Of a stretch of DNA of 64,000 nucleotides, positions 1 to 9,233 are shown piece after piece. The notes beneath the pieces were generated by a model, which was not told the origin of the DNA, ran no database searches, and saw only the letters and a list, made by a program, of their open reading frames with translations. The stretch spans positions 62,001-126,000 of the forward strand of contig WSXU01000015.1 of assembly GCA_009773455.1 (NCBI GenBank). Direction: 5' to 3'. The stretch's first letter is position 1; the number at the start of each line of letters is the position of its first letter. Source of the stretch: Bacteroidota bacterium. GTDB taxonomy: Bacteria > Bacteroidota > Bacteroidia > Bacteroidales > Lentimicrobiaceae. A program made the position numbers and the translations under genes.

Positions 1-2628
1 GTAGAGGTTTAACCCCAGCGGACGTGTAGCATCGTAGGTCAGTTCTCCCTTAACCGAAGCCCAGTAACGGTTTATGTCAGGCTGACGAAGATTATACTGA
101 TCCGTTGACATGAATACAGCCCTGTCCTTGCGGAGGGCAAAGGTTCCTTTAAGGCTCAGCAATGGATTGAACGGGTATTTCAGAATGTAGTGCAACTCAT
201 GGATTCTGAACCTTACGATGGAATACTGGCTTGTTTGTTCAATGGATTGGCGATGGAAGAAGATTTCCCTGTCGAGGCGGTTTTTGAGATTGGCTATGCT
301 GATGACATACTCATTGTTAACCAGGTTAAAGTCCAGCCTGACCCCGGCAACGATCCTGTAGTCTTCGAGAAGATCCGACAAACCGATTTTAAAAAAAGCA
401 TTCAGTCCCGGAGTAAGAAATATGGGACCATATCCGCCGGAGAACGGCTGGTAGGAAGAGCTCAGAAAAGTGAAATCAAGCTGGCTGACCAGCTCGTTGA
501 TCGAATACTCTACATTGTAATTCCTTTGTTTGGGAATCACAAATCCATCCTTAAATACACCTGAATTACCAATGGATTTAGCCCCCGGTTTTGTACTGCC
601 GCTCCGTGTAATATCGTATTGCTGCAGATTCAGGGCTGTATCTTTTTCAGGAAATTCGGGTTCCCCTACATAAACATTGACGAATTTCTTAATCAACTTC
701 CTTTCCTCCGGCTTATTCTCCTTCTCCTGAGCAGAGGGTCTGACAATACTCATGGCCAGCATCTTCTGCTCCATATACCGGGTTGGCATGGGTTGTTCAA
801 CCAGCACATCTGATGTTGACGGTTGATCATACAGGTAAATGGACCGCCGCTGCCCTGCATGGACAATTTCAGCAACTTTGCCCGATCGCCAGGAGGCATC
901 ATGAGAAACAATGCTTCTGGCATAGTTTGTCATCGGGAATGATTTTGTGAAATACCGGTAGTGGGCTGCTGTATCTACATGGGTAATCACACTGTCGAAC
1001 CCTGCAAGGCAACGGTTTCGTATGCCGTTCTCATCGCTGAGATAGGATAAAAACCCGGGCCTGAATTCAACCGGCTGAAACTCACTGGCATTGGGGGTAT
1101 TGGTGATCCGCCTCAGCGTTTTGTTTTTACCCGTATAATCAAAAACAAAAAGGTCATGATTTGAAGGTAACCCCGTTCTTTCAAGTTTCGGGTCTTCGGC
1201 AAGGGTATCAACAGGGCGGTTTGAGCTGAAAACAATCTCGGTGCTGTTCCTTACAAATGCCGGATTCAGATCATTGTATACATCCCTGGTGATCTGCTCC
1301 GAAGCGGAAGATGCCACATTAAACACAAAAATATCCGATTGCCCCTTTCTGATGGCCGACATCACCAGATTGCGCCCATCGCCCGAATAGGAAAAATCAA
1401 GAATTTTCTGGTATCCGTAAATAAACTGCCAGGTCTTTTTACCGGTCTCAAGGTTGTATTGATAGAACCTGATTTCTCCCTTCTTTTCTGTAATGACAGC
1501 AAGAATCCTGTTTCCAGGATGAAATTCCATTAACGGATAGGTATAATCCGCTTTCTCGTTCAAACGCTGGCCCTGCCTGTAAAGACACCTGGCTTTCTTT
1601 TTGCGGATGTCGTAAAGCCATACCCTGGCCTGACCAGCCTGATTGCTGACCCAGGCCATATACCGGCCATCATCGTTTAACCTGACGCGGTCGTAAACGA
1701 CCTCTTTCTTAACTTTCTTCTGAATTGCAGCAACGGAAGGCAGACTTCGTCCGGCATCCGAATTATTGTATTGTTCCCGGCAGGCATCATACCATTCCTT
1801 TACAAGATTCCTGAAGGATATATTGAGAACATATAAGAAACCGGTTTCAACATTTCTGCTGATTCTTGACAGGTAAATGATGTTGGGAATTGTTTGCTTA
1901 CCATACTTGTCTGCGATGTATTTCCAGATGCTGTGTCCGGCATACATGGCATCTTCACCGGTCAGGTGGTTGAATTTCCGGTAGCGGCCCGATATAATCC
2001 CATCTCGGACATTGTTATCTATCTCGGTGCTCCATTCCTCGGAAACATAAGATACAAGTCCGTCGATAAACCACGCAGGCATGTTCATGAGTGTGGCATT
2101 GGTAATCTGCCTGCCCAGTGACCCCCCGTAAATCGACTGGTCGATCAACACACGTGCCATCCCGGCCCTGATCTGCTTCTCAAAATTGTTGTAGTTGCCG
2201 TCGAAATAAATAAAAACCTTATTGGCAATGATGTGGGTAATACCACCGATATTGTATTGCTGTTCACTTACAAGACCAATGTTGCTTTGTTTAAGGTCGG
2301 TCAGAGAATTAAAAATGATGAACTGAACTTTATCGGTGATCCTTGTTTCATAAACCTGCTCCAGCTCAGGCAATATTTCCTTGGCATAACGGGCAGTATA
2401 AATGGCAAGTTCTTTCCCGTTCAGGTAAAAATAAGTGTCGAAATCGTTAAAACGGTAATATGTCCAGAGGAAGTCTCCATATTGCACCCTGCTCTTCCCG
2501 AAAGGCATCTGCGACCCGTTGTAAAATTGTGCGGCCGACCATGATGAAATCAACATCAGACCACCCGTCAGAAACAAGGCAGCTTTTGTCCGGACTGACC
2601 GGCAGAAGTTCAGCAGAAAGTAGTACAT
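1..2628 (-). CDS. Large secreted peptidase-like / WD40-like propeller protein (C-terminus off the left edge)
   Basis: The frame is open from an ATG at 2628 to the window edge (876 residues, no stop), so the C-terminus is missing. The N-terminus is a signal peptide (hydrophobic stretch ALFLTGGLMLISSW followed by a SAAQ cleavage region). About residues 45-320 resemble the gluzincin-like (peptidase MA type) region found in Bacteroidetes TolB-like proteins. The middle carries repeated PD40/TolB-type propeller blades (for example DDGRYMAWVSNQAGQARVWL and SYSGDGRNLVMSAIRKGQSD). The C-terminal part in view has alternating strands typical of an outer-membrane or surface barrel-like domain. The region has no canonical HExxH that I can see, so catalysis is doubtful. 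In-frame codons continue upstream of 2628 to a TGA but hold no ATG. Function is unknown; a cell-envelope role is inferred. Confidence 0.7.
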   Translation of the reverse strand, partial: MYYFLLNFCRSVRTKAALFLTGGLMLISSWSAAQFYNGSQMPFGKSRVQYGDFLWTYYRFNDFDTYFYLNGKELAIYTARYAKEILPELEQVYETRITDKVQFIIFNSLTDLKQSNIGLVSEQQYNIGGITHIIANKVFIYFDGNYNNFEKQIRAGMARVLIDQSIYGGSLGRQITNATLMNMPAWFIDGLVSYVSEEWSTEIDNNVRDGIISGRYRKFNHLTGEDAMYAGHSIWKYIADKYGKQTIPNIIYLSRISRNVETGFLYVLNISFRNLVKEWYDACREQYNNSDAGRSLPSVAAIQKKVKKEVVYDRVRLNDDGRYMAWVSNQAGQARVWLYDIRKKKARCLYRQGQRLNEKADYTYPLMEFHPGNRILAVITEKKGEIRFYQYNLETGKKTWQFIYGYQKILDFSYSGDGRNLVMSAIRKGQSDIFVFNVASSASEQITRDVYNDLNPAFVRNSTEIVFSSNRPVDTLAEDPKLERTGLPSNHDLFVFDYTGKNKTLRRITNTPNASEFQPVEFRPGFLSYLSDENGIRNRCLAGFDSVITHVDTAAHYRYFTKSFPMTNYARSIVSHDASWRSGKVAEIVHAGQRRSIYLYDQPSTSDVLVEQPMPTRYMEQKMLAMSIVRPSAQEKENKPEERKLIKKFVNVYVGEPEFPEKDTALNLQQYDITRSGSTKPGAKSIGNSGVFKDGFVIPKQRNYNVEYSINELVSQLDFTFLSSSYQPFSGGYGPIFLTPGLNAFFKIGLSDLLEDYRIVAGVRLDFNLVNNEYVISIANLKNRLDREIFFHRQSIEQTSQYSIVRFRIHELHYILKYPFNPLLSLKGTFALRKDRAVFMSTDQYNLRQPDINRYWASVKGELTYDATRPLGLNLY

Positions 2629-2827
2629 TGAGTTTGTCGGATTCTGAATGAGTATGCTAAAATAATAAAAAAACTCCGGTTTCTCCCACTTCGTCCGGTA
2701 CAGGTGTGGAATTGCCGCAAATGTTGTACCGAAATTACATCATGATTATAAACGTATGACCGGAAACTCTTATTCATCCACTCAATGTTTTATGCAGAAC
2801 CGGGTCGTCTGATTATCGCTTAAAAAC

Positions 2828-2835
2828 TACCTTTG
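2828..2835 (+). promoter_or_regulatory. -7 promoter element (TAnnTTTG type)
   Basis: TACCTTTG matches the Bacteroidetes primary-sigma -7 consensus TAnnTTTG, 28 bp upstream of the metallo-hydrolase ATG. No convincing -33 TTG lies at the usual spacing. Confidence 0.45.
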
Positions 2836-2863
2836 CAGGCTGTAACTATAACATAAACACAAG

Positions 2864-3502
2864 ATGATCACCATAAAAATATTTGCATTTAACGCTTTTG
2901 AGGTAAATTCATTTGTGCTGTATGATGAGACCGGTGAATGCATCATCGTTGATCCGGGCTGTCATTCAATGGATGAAAAAGAGAGATTGGCCGGATTTAT
3001 TGAAGAAAACCTGCTTAAACCTGTCATGCTGATCAACACACACTTCCATATTGATCACATACTCGGAAATCATTTCATTTGTAAAAAATTCGGGCTGACA
3101 CCAACCGGTCATGCCGGAGGCAGCATGTTCTGGAGAACTGCGCGCGAATTTGGCAGTGTATTCAACCTGAACATTGATGAAGTGGAAAAACCGCAGATTT
3201 TTGTTGAAGATGGTGACAAACTCAGCTTTGGAAACTCAGCGCTTGAGGTCAGATACACGCCCGGTCATGCCGACGGAAGTATATGCCTGGTGAGCCATGA
3301 ACAGAAATTTGTTATCGCCGGAGATGTTCTGTTTTATGGTTCCATTGGCAGAACGGATTTACCAACCGGTGATTTTGACACCCTGATGGACAGCATAAAA
3401 AACATGCTTTGGACCCTGGCAGATGATTATACTGTTTATCCGGGACATGGCCCCGAAACCAGCATCGGATTCGAACGTAGGAACAATCCGTTTTTACAGT
3501 AG
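2864..3502 (+). CDS. MBL-fold metallo-hydrolase (glyoxalase II / YcbL-like)
   Basis: A 212-residue metallo-beta-lactamase-fold hydrolase. The zinc signature THFHIDH is at residues 59-65, followed by the later metal ligands in TPGHADGS and the C-terminal YPGHGPET motif. The length fits the short glyoxalase II-like/YcbL group, which hydrolyses thioesters such as S-lactoylglutathione-type substrates. Bacteroidetes usually lack glutathione, so the real substrate is uncertain. It is cytoplasmic, with no signal peptide. It stands alone, converging on the glycosyltransferase gene that ends 13 bp downstream. Confidence 0.85.
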   Translation: MITIKIFAFNAFEVNSFVLYDETGECIIVDPGCHSMDEKERLAGFIEENLLKPVMLINTHFHIDHILGNHFICKKFGLTPTGHAGGSMFWRTAREFGSVFNLNIDEVEKPQIFVEDGDKLSFGNSALEVRYTPGHADGSICLVSHEQKFVIAGDVLFYGSIGRTDLPTGDFDTLMDSIKNMLWTLADDYTVYPGHGPETSIGFERRNNPFLQ

Positions 3503-3515
3503 AAAATGCCTGGAA

Positions 3516-4502
3516 TCAGCTATATTCACTGAGAAATCCTGCGATTTTCCCGGTTTCCTGATCCTTCATACACCTGAAGTGACCTTTGGGGCACCGGTCA
3601 AACCCGATTTTACTGCACGGGCGGCACGAAAGCCCTGTGACTTCTGAAATCAAATAATCCGATCCGGCAGGCAGATAAGGATACATGCCCAGCTCAGGCA
3701 CAGTATTTCCCCATACCGAAACAATGGGTTTTCTGAAAGCAGCAGCAATGTGCATCAACCCGGTATCGTTGGTAAGGATGGCTCTGGCCTGCCTGACCAG
3801 GGATGCAGATTGAAGCAGGTTGTAAAGTCCGCATGCATTGAAAATCTGAACCCCCGGCGCAGATGAAATTTCTTCACCCCTTTGCCTGTCCTCCGGGCCT
3901 CCGAGCAGAACTACAGGCGATTTCAGCAGCCGGCAGATTTCTATGACTTTATTATCGGGTAATATCTTCGTGTTGTGCTTCCCTCCGATAACAACACCAA
4001 CATATCCCTTACTGAAAGGTTCCGGAAGCGAATCCGGATTAACTTCAAAACCCGGAGGGATAAAGAAATCGAGACCCTGTCCGTCGTTGGATACTCCGAG
4101 CCTTTTAACGGCTTTCATATACCTGTCCACAATATGGACCTTAGGCATGAAAGATGCCTTAAATCTGACCAGCAGCCATTTCCTGAAATTAAGCTTGCTG
4201 AAGTTGCTGTAGGGCCTCCTCAATCCAAGGATTACCCTGAAAGAGCGCAGATTTTTGTGGAGATCAACAATATGGTCGTAAGTTTCTTTGCGCAGGAGGG
4301 GCATTACTTCACTCACACTTTCCCTGATCCCGAATACCTTATTTATATATGGATTATTCTCAGCGATCGCAGCAAACTTTTCTTTGGTCAGAAAATGAAT
4401 TTCAACACCTCCGTGAAGCTGGTGAAGACATCTGACAACCGGGGATGTCAGGACGATGTCACCAATTGAACTGAAACGGATAACCAGAATTTTCAGGGGC
4501 AT
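3516..4502 (-). CDS. Glycosyltransferase family 9 (heptosyltransferase-like)
   Basis: GT9 enzymes of this type (RfaF/WaaC relatives) transfer heptose or similar sugars in lipopolysaccharide core synthesis at the inner membrane. The N-terminus MPLKILVIRFSSIGDIVLTS and the donor-site region TGLMHIAAAFRKPIVSVWG are typical. The C-terminus has a Cys-rich segment (CRPCSKIGFDRCPKGHFRCM) often seen in Bacteroidetes GT9 proteins. I chose the ATG at 4502 because the family starts there and AAAAGGAAAC precedes it; an upstream non-ATG start at 4559 would only add 19 unconserved residues. The protein is 328 residues. Confidence 0.82.
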   Translation of the reverse strand: MPLKILVIRFSSIGDIVLTSPVVRCLHQLHGGVEIHFLTKEKFAAIAENNPYINKVFGIRESVSEVMPLLRKETYDHIVDLHKNLRSFRVILGLRRPYSNFSKLNFRKWLLVRFKASFMPKVHIVDRYMKAVKRLGVSNDGQGLDFFIPPGFEVNPDSLPEPFSKGYVGVVIGGKHNTKILPDNKVIEICRLLKSPVVLLGGPEDRQRGEEISSAPGVQIFNACGLYNLLQSASLVRQARAILTNDTGLMHIAAAFRKPIVSVWGNTVPELGMYPYLPAGSDYLISEVTGLSCRPCSKIGFDRCPKGHFRCMKDQETGKIAGFLSEYS

Positions 4503-4608
4503 GTTTCCTTTTTGATCCAGAAGCAAAAATAGCTGATTTGGGCCTTGTTGTGTATGCAACGTTAAATTATTGGTTTTTATGCCAATCCCTCAATAATTGT
4601 CATTTTGT

Positions 4609-4616
4609 TAACTTTG
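4609..4616 (+). promoter_or_regulatory. -7 promoter element directly before the tatD start codon
   Basis: TAACTTTG matches TAnnTTTG and ends 4 bp before the ATG at 4621. If used, the transcript would begin at or next to the start codon. Confidence 0.4.
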
Positions 4617-4620
4617 CACC

Positions 4621-5409
4621 ATGTTATATACTGATACACATATCCATCTTTACCTGGAGGAATTTGACAATGACCGCCATCAGGCCGTTGAAGATGCTAT
4701 TTCAAATGGAGTTTCGCGAATGTTCCTGCCCAACATCGACAGCAATTCGGTAAAACCGATGCTGGACCTTTGCCTTGCATTTCCCGGGAACTGTTACCCA
4801 ATGATCGGCCTCCATCCGACTTCTGTTAAGGAAAATTATCTGGATGAACTTGCCATTGTTGAAAGCTGGCTTAGCACCCACCGATTTTACGGTATTGGTG
4901 AATGCGGTCTGGATTATTACTGGGATACGACATTTACCCGCGAACAGGAATTTGTTTTCAGACATCACATTGATCTGGCGCGGGCCTATCATCTCCCCCT
5001 GATCGTGCATATCAGGGACTCTTTCAATGAAGTTATCCGGATATTGAAAGATGTGAATAAACCTGACCTACGGGGTATTTTTCATTGCTTCTCGGGAAGC
5101 GTGGAACAAGCCAGACAAGCCATTGGGTTTGGATTCAGTCTTGGCCTTGGTGGAGTGATCACCTTCAAAAACAACCGGATGCATGAAACACTTCAACACA
5201 TTGACCTGAAGCACCTGGTACTTGAAACCGATGCCCCGTTCCTGGCTCCAACCCCTCACCGGGGAAAGCGGAATGAGCCATCCTACATTCCATTGATTGC
5301 ACAAAAAGTTGCTGAGATAAAGGAAATCAGTATCCTGGAAGTTGCCGAAACAACAACAGCCAATGCAATGAAACTTTTCGGGATTCAGCATCAGTCTGCA
5401 GCATTATAA
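4621..5409 (+). CDS. TatD family metal-dependent hydrolase (DNase)
   Basis: A TIM-barrel amidohydrolase-superfamily nuclease of the TatD/YcfH group, 262 residues, normal for the family. Visible metal and active-site motifs, in order, are TDTHIHL near the N-terminus, MIGLHPTSV, GIGECGLDYYWD, PLIVHIRDS, GIFHCFSGS and LETDAPFLAP. TatD proteins are cytoplasmic 3'-5' deoxyribonucleases linked to DNA repair or processing of D-amino-acyl-tRNA in some members. The gene is followed by asparaginase 142 bp downstream in the same direction, so co-transcription is possible. Confidence 0.92.
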   Translation: MLYTDTHIHLYLEEFDNDRHQAVEDAISNGVSRMFLPNIDSNSVKPMLDLCLAFPGNCYPMIGLHPTSVKENYLDELAIVESWLSTHRFYGIGECGLDYYWDTTFTREQEFVFRHHIDLARAYHLPLIVHIRDSFNEVIRILKDVNKPDLRGIFHCFSGSVEQARQAIGFGFSLGLGGVITFKNNRMHETLQHIDLKHLVLETDAPFLAPTPHRGKRNEPSYIPLIAQKVAEIKEISILEVAETTTANAMKLFGIQHQSAAL

Positions 5410-5551
5410 TCCTGGCATGCCAATTATTAACTTATTGCAAACAACAGTCAAACACCTTATCTGTCAGATCCGGAAGTAAATGGCTAACCGGCTTGACCGG
5501 CAGGCCAAAAGTGAAATTTTCAGCATCTCAATTAACCATAATCTGAACACA

Positions 5552-6577
5552 ATGGATACAAACATCCTAGTCATATACACCGGCGGTACCATAGGAATGA
5601 TAAAGGATCCGAAAACCGGAGCCCTTGCCCCCTTCAACTTTGATGCCCTGTACAAGCATATTCCTATTCTTGAAAACTTCAATTATCAGATAGATTCCTA
5701 CTGTTTCGACCCGCTGATTGATTCCTCCAATATGAAACCTGCATTCTGGATCAGGCTGGCTGAGGTTATTGAGGCCAATTATGAAAAATATGATGGGTTT
5801 GTTGTCCTGCATGGAACCGATACCATGGCATATACCGCGTCGGTGCTGAGCTTCATGCTTGAAAATCTGAATAAACCGGTTGTCTTTACCGGATCTCAAC
5901 TTCCCATGGGTGTTCTGAGGACCGACGGGCGCGAAAACTTCATTAATGCCATTGAAATAGCGGCAGCCCGGGAGGATCAAACACCCATAGTGCCTGAGGT
6001 GAGCATTTGTTTCGAAAACAGGCTTATGCGCGGCAACCGCACCAACAAATTCAATGCAGAGAATTTCAACGCTTTTCTGAGTGGAAATTATCCGTTGCTG
6101 GCACAGGTCGGTGTTCACATCAGGTACAATCCCCAATACATCCTCAGGCCAAATTTCAAGATGCTGAAAGTCCATAAGCAACTTGATCCAAATGTTGCCA
6201 TTCTCAAGCTTTTCCCGGGTATTACAGAAAATGTGATTCAGAGCATTCTGGGCATCAGGGATCTGAAGGCAATCATTCTGGAAACCTATGGAGCCGGTAA
6301 CGCCCCAACCGATGAATGGTTTATCAGGGATCTGAAATCAGCCATTGCCGGTGGGATAACAATTTTCAACGTAACCCAGTGCAAGGGTGGCTCTGTTGAA
6401 ATGGGCAAATATGAAACCAGCATTCAGCTTGAAAGTATAGGCGTAGTGGGCGGATTTGACATAACCACTGAATCGGCAATCGCTAAAACCATGTTCCTGC
6501 TTGGAGAAGGATATTCAGGGGCAGAACTTGCAGGAAAACTACAGTCACCTTTACGCGGTGAACTTACAATCGAGTAA
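5552..6577 (+). CDS. ansA: Type I L-asparaginase
   Basis: Hydrolyses L-asparagine to aspartate and ammonia in the cytoplasm. The two threonine-centred signatures are visible: ILVIYTGGTIGM at the N-terminus and VVLHGTDTMAYTASVLSFML near residue 85. The ATG at 5552 gives 341 residues, the size of AnsA-type enzymes. An earlier start at 5480 would add 24 residues unlike the family and no signal peptide, so it is rejected. The absence of a signal peptide supports type I rather than periplasmic type II. Confidence 0.9.
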   Translation: MDTNILVIYTGGTIGMIKDPKTGALAPFNFDALYKHIPILENFNYQIDSYCFDPLIDSSNMKPAFWIRLAEVIEANYEKYDGFVVLHGTDTMAYTASVLSFMLENLNKPVVFTGSQLPMGVLRTDGRENFINAIEIAAAREDQTPIVPEVSICFENRLMRGNRTNKFNAENFNAFLSGNYPLLAQVGVHIRYNPQYILRPNFKMLKVHKQLDPNVAILKLFPGITENVIQSILGIRDLKAIILETYGAGNAPTDEWFIRDLKSAIAGGITIFNVTQCKGGSVEMGKYETSIQLESIGVVGGFDITTESAIAKTMFLLGEGYSGAELAGKLQSPLRGELTIE

Positions 6578-6792
6578 AAATGACAGCCTGAATCCGGAAA
6601 TCAGAAATGAAGAAAGTTTTCTTATGAACCCGTGAGCGAAAACAGACTTGTATATTTCATTGATTATCTAATATTTAATGCTTTATCTTATTCAGAATCA
6701 GAAAAAATAATGGCTAACCAGTTCGATCCGCTTTTTTTTGTATTTTAGCGCCCTGTTAAAAACAATAAAGGGCGTAAAATTGAGCCTGTTAC

Positions 6793-6880
6793 GGAGAGAT
6801 GGCCGAGTGGTCGAAGGCGCACGCCTGGAAAGTGTGTATATGCCAAAAGCGTATCATGGGTTCGAATCCCATTCTCTCCA
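6793..6880 (+). tRNA. tRNA-Ser (anticodon GGA)
   Basis: The acceptor stem GGAGAGA (6793-6799) pairs with TCTCTCC (6873-6879). The anticodon loop CTGGAAA gives anticodon GGA, the long class II variable arm ATATGC/GCGTAT is characteristic of serine tRNA, and the T-arm is ATGGG-TTCGAAT-CCCAT. The discriminator in this reading is A6880. The next nine bases repeat the 3' acceptor strand (ATTCTCTCC occurs twice, 6871-6879 and 6880-6888) and only the second copy is followed by GCCA. See findings. Confidence 0.93.
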
Positions 6881-6978
6881 TTCTCTCCGCCAAACCTTGG
6901 ATGATATTTGACAATTTCAAACAATAAACTGAAACAAAAACAAGTTCCTTTTAAAAACAAAATCAATAACCATTAACT

Positions 6979-7809
6979 ATGAAAAAATTAATTGCGTTTT
7001 TGACGGTAGCAGGAATGCTCACATTTGGAGTAACCAGCGTTGTTATGGCCCAGGATCAGCCTGCAGCCCAGACTGAACAGGTAGCCACAGACTCAGCCCA
7101 GGCCACACAGGCTGCTGCTGATTCAACCGCAGCCACACAGGAAACCCTTGTTGCTGAAGAAGAAGCCCCTCAGTCATTTCACCAGGTGCTGAAACAGAAA
7201 TTTATTGAAGGGGGTGCCGGCTGGATGTTCCCGATTTTACTTTGCCTGATTTTTGGTCTTGGTCTTGTTATTGAAAGGGTATTGTATCTGAACCTTTCAA
7301 CAACCAACACACAGAAACTCCTCAACAAAGTTGAAACAGCCCTTGAAATGGAAGGCGTTACTGCAGCCAAAGAAATCTGCAAAAACACCCGCGGCCCTGT
7401 TGCCAGCATATTCTTCCAGGGTCTCGACCGTCATTCTGAAGGCCTTGAGATTGTCGAAAAATCAATTGTTTCTTATGGGGGTGTATTGATGAGCCGCCTT
7501 GAAAACAACCTGTCATGGATTTCATTGTTTATCGCACTGGCCCCCATGCTCGGGTTCCTCGGAACAGTTGTCGGGATGGTTCAGGCTTTCGATGCTATTG
7601 AAGCAGCCGGTGACATTTCTCCAACCGTTGTTGCCGGTGGTATGAAAGTGGCTCTGTTAACAACCGTTTTCGGTCTGATCGTTGCTATTATCCTTCAGAT
7701 CTTCTACAATTACCTGCTGTCAAAAGTTGAAGGAATCGTTAACTCGATGGAAGATGCAACCATATCATTCATGGACATCCTGGTTAAAAACCAAAATGCT
7801 AAAAAATAA
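6979..7809 (+). CDS. exbB: MotA/TolQ/ExbB proton channel family protein
   Basis: Inner-membrane proton channel subunit of an ExbB/ExbD-type energiser, 276 residues. It starts with a signal-like segment (MKKLIAFLTVAGMLTFG) and an Ala/Thr/Gln-rich periplasmic stretch (about residues 25-65), then a first membrane helix (GWMFPILLCLIFGLGLVIERV). The conserved MotA/TolQ core follows (residues ~170-255: APMLGFLGTVVGMVQAF and VVAGGMKVALLTTVFGLIVA). Bacteroidetes ExbB proteins commonly have this N-terminal extension. It is first in a four-gene operon with a small membrane protein and two ExbD proteins, using the proton motive force to drive TonB-type outer-membrane transport or a related process. No tonB is present in the operon. 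Confidence 0.9.
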   Translation: MKKLIAFLTVAGMLTFGVTSVVMAQDQPAAQTEQVATDSAQATQAAADSTAATQETLVAEEEAPQSFHQVLKQKFIEGGAGWMFPILLCLIFGLGLVIERVLYLNLSTTNTQKLLNKVETALEMEGVTAAKEICKNTRGPVASIFFQGLDRHSEGLEIVEKSIVSYGGVLMSRLENNLSWISLFIALAPMLGFLGTVVGMVQAFDAIEAAGDISPTVVAGGMKVALLTTVFGLIVAIILQIFYNYLLSKVEGIVNSMEDATISFMDILVKNQNAKK

Positions 7810-7814
7810 ACACC

Positions 7815-8144
7815 ATGCAAAGCACATTAATTAATCTGGGTATAATAATATCCTACATATTGCTTTTTGTGTCCATTTTAACTGCCCTGGTTTTTCCTCT
7901 GATGCAAACCATCAGTAACTTCAAGGCAGCTAAAGGCGGACTCATCGGAGTTGGGGTCGTATTGGTAATTTTCATTGTTTCATACGCAGTATCCCCGGCT
8001 GATACCGGTGTCTTCTATGACAGATTCGGTATTTCACCAACACTGTCAAAACTTATCGGAGGTGGATTGGTTGCAACCTATCTGTTTTTCATTGCTGCAG
8101 CTATAAGCATTATATATGCATCAATGACAAAGTTTTTCCGTTAA
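7815..8144 (+). CDS. Small membrane protein of the ExbB/ExbD operon
   Basis: A 109-residue protein with three predicted membrane helices (about residues 6-32, 41-60 and 84-106). It sits 5 bp after exbB and 25 bp before the first exbD, so it is almost certainly co-expressed with them. I know no function for it. The position suggests an accessory subunit or stabiliser of the ExbB-ExbD complex in Bacteroidetes, which is inference from location only. Confidence 0.75.
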   Translation: MQSTLINLGIIISYILLFVSILTALVFPLMQTISNFKAAKGGLIGVGVVLVIFIVSYAVSPADTGVFYDRFGISPTLSKLIGGGLVATYLFFIAAAISIIYASMTKFFR

Positions 8145-8169
8145 TGAATACCTAAAATGAGGTAAAACT

Positions 8170-8742
8170 ATGGCAAGAAAAATTCCAGAAATTAATGCCG
8201 GATCGATGGCCGACATTGCCTTCCTGCTCCTTATCTTTTGGTTGGTTACAACCACCATGGATACAGATACAGGTATCGTGAGAAGGCTTCCGCCCCCGCC
8301 GGATCCAAATACCAAACCCCCTGATATCAAGGAGCGTAATGTATTTAATGTACTTGTCAATAAAAATGACCGCCTGATGGTTGAAGGTCGCGTCGGTGAT
8401 ATCAGAACACTGCGCGCCGAAACCAAGGAATTTCTTTCTAATCCGGCCAATAAAGAAGACTTACCAGAGAAAAGGCTTGAAAATATCCCGGGTCTTGGGC
8501 AATTTCAGGTTTCAAAAGGTATTATCTCTTTGAAAAATGACAGGGGTACTTCTTATGACATGTACATTCAGGTACAGAATGAACTTACAGCCGCCATTAA
8601 TGAACTAAGGGATGAACTTTCAAAACAGAAATTCGGAGTGAAGTTCTCTGATCTGTCTGATAAATCAGCGATCGATGCAATTCAGAAAGCAATCCCGGTT
8701 TCCATTTCAGAAGCTGAACCCGAAAACATAGGAGGCAAATAA
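8170..8742 (+). CDS. exbD: ExbD/TolR family biopolymer transport protein (first copy)
   Basis: Single-pass inner-membrane protein, 190 residues. The N-terminal helix contains the conserved membrane aspartate in GSMADIAFLLLIFWLVTTTMD, the proton-pathway residue of ExbD/TolR. A proline-rich segment (RRLPPPPDPNTKPPD) leads into the periplasmic domain. It differs from the next gene, so the two ExbD proteins may form a heteromer with ExbB. It ends 1 bp before the second exbD. Confidence 0.9.
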   Translation: MARKIPEINAGSMADIAFLLLIFWLVTTTMDTDTGIVRRLPPPPDPNTKPPDIKERNVFNVLVNKNDRLMVEGRVGDIRTLRAETKEFLSNPANKEDLPEKRLENIPGLGQFQVSKGIISLKNDRGTSYDMYIQVQNELTAAINELRDELSKQKFGVKFSDLSDKSAIDAIQKAIPVSISEAEPENIGGK

Positions 8743-8743
8743 C

Positions 8744-9214
8744 ATGGCACGATTTAAAAAAGAAGGTTCGAAAGAACTACCCGCAATCAGTACTTCATCA
8801 ATGCCTGATATTATCTTTCTGATGCTTTGTTTCTTTATGATGACAACTTCCACCAGGGAGGTAACACTTAAAGTCCGTATCAAGGCACCTGAGGCTACCG
8901 AAGTTCAGAAACTTGAGAAGAAAGCACTCGTCAGTTACATTTATATTGGCCCTCCGACACAAACCAAACTCGGAACTGAATCGAGAATTCAGTTGAACGA
9001 CAGCTTCCGCACCATCGGTGATATCGCTGAATTTATTTTCACTGAAAGGGAAGCCCGGAATGAAGTAGACAGGCAGATGCTGACAACTTCGTTAAAGGTT
9101 GATAAAGAAGTAAAAATGGGTGTGGTTACTGATGTAAAGCAGGAATTACGTAATGTTGGCGCTTTCAAAATCAATTATTCCACACGGAAGAGGGCACCTA
9201 AGTCGAATGGATAG
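8744..9214 (+). CDS. exbD: ExbD/TolR family biopolymer transport protein (second copy)
   Basis: 156 residues with the N-terminal helix SMPDIIFLMLCFFMMTTS holding the conserved aspartate, then a periplasmic domain. It is last gene of the exbB operon, followed by a strong terminator at 9234. Paired ExbD paralogues with one ExbB are usual in Bacteroidetes. Confidence 0.9.
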   Translation: MARFKKEGSKELPAISTSSMPDIIFLMLCFFMMTTSTREVTLKVRIKAPEATEVQKLEKKALVSYIYIGPPTQTKLGTESRIQLNDSFRTIGDIAEFIFTEREARNEVDRQMLTTSLKVDKEVKMGVVTDVKQELRNVGAFKINYSTRKRAPKSNG

Positions 9215-9233
9215 TATTCATAGTTAATGATGC

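Noticed and set aside
6745-6966. A minus-strand frame overlapping tRNA-Ser
   Set aside because: It is the antisense of the tRNA and of its flanks.
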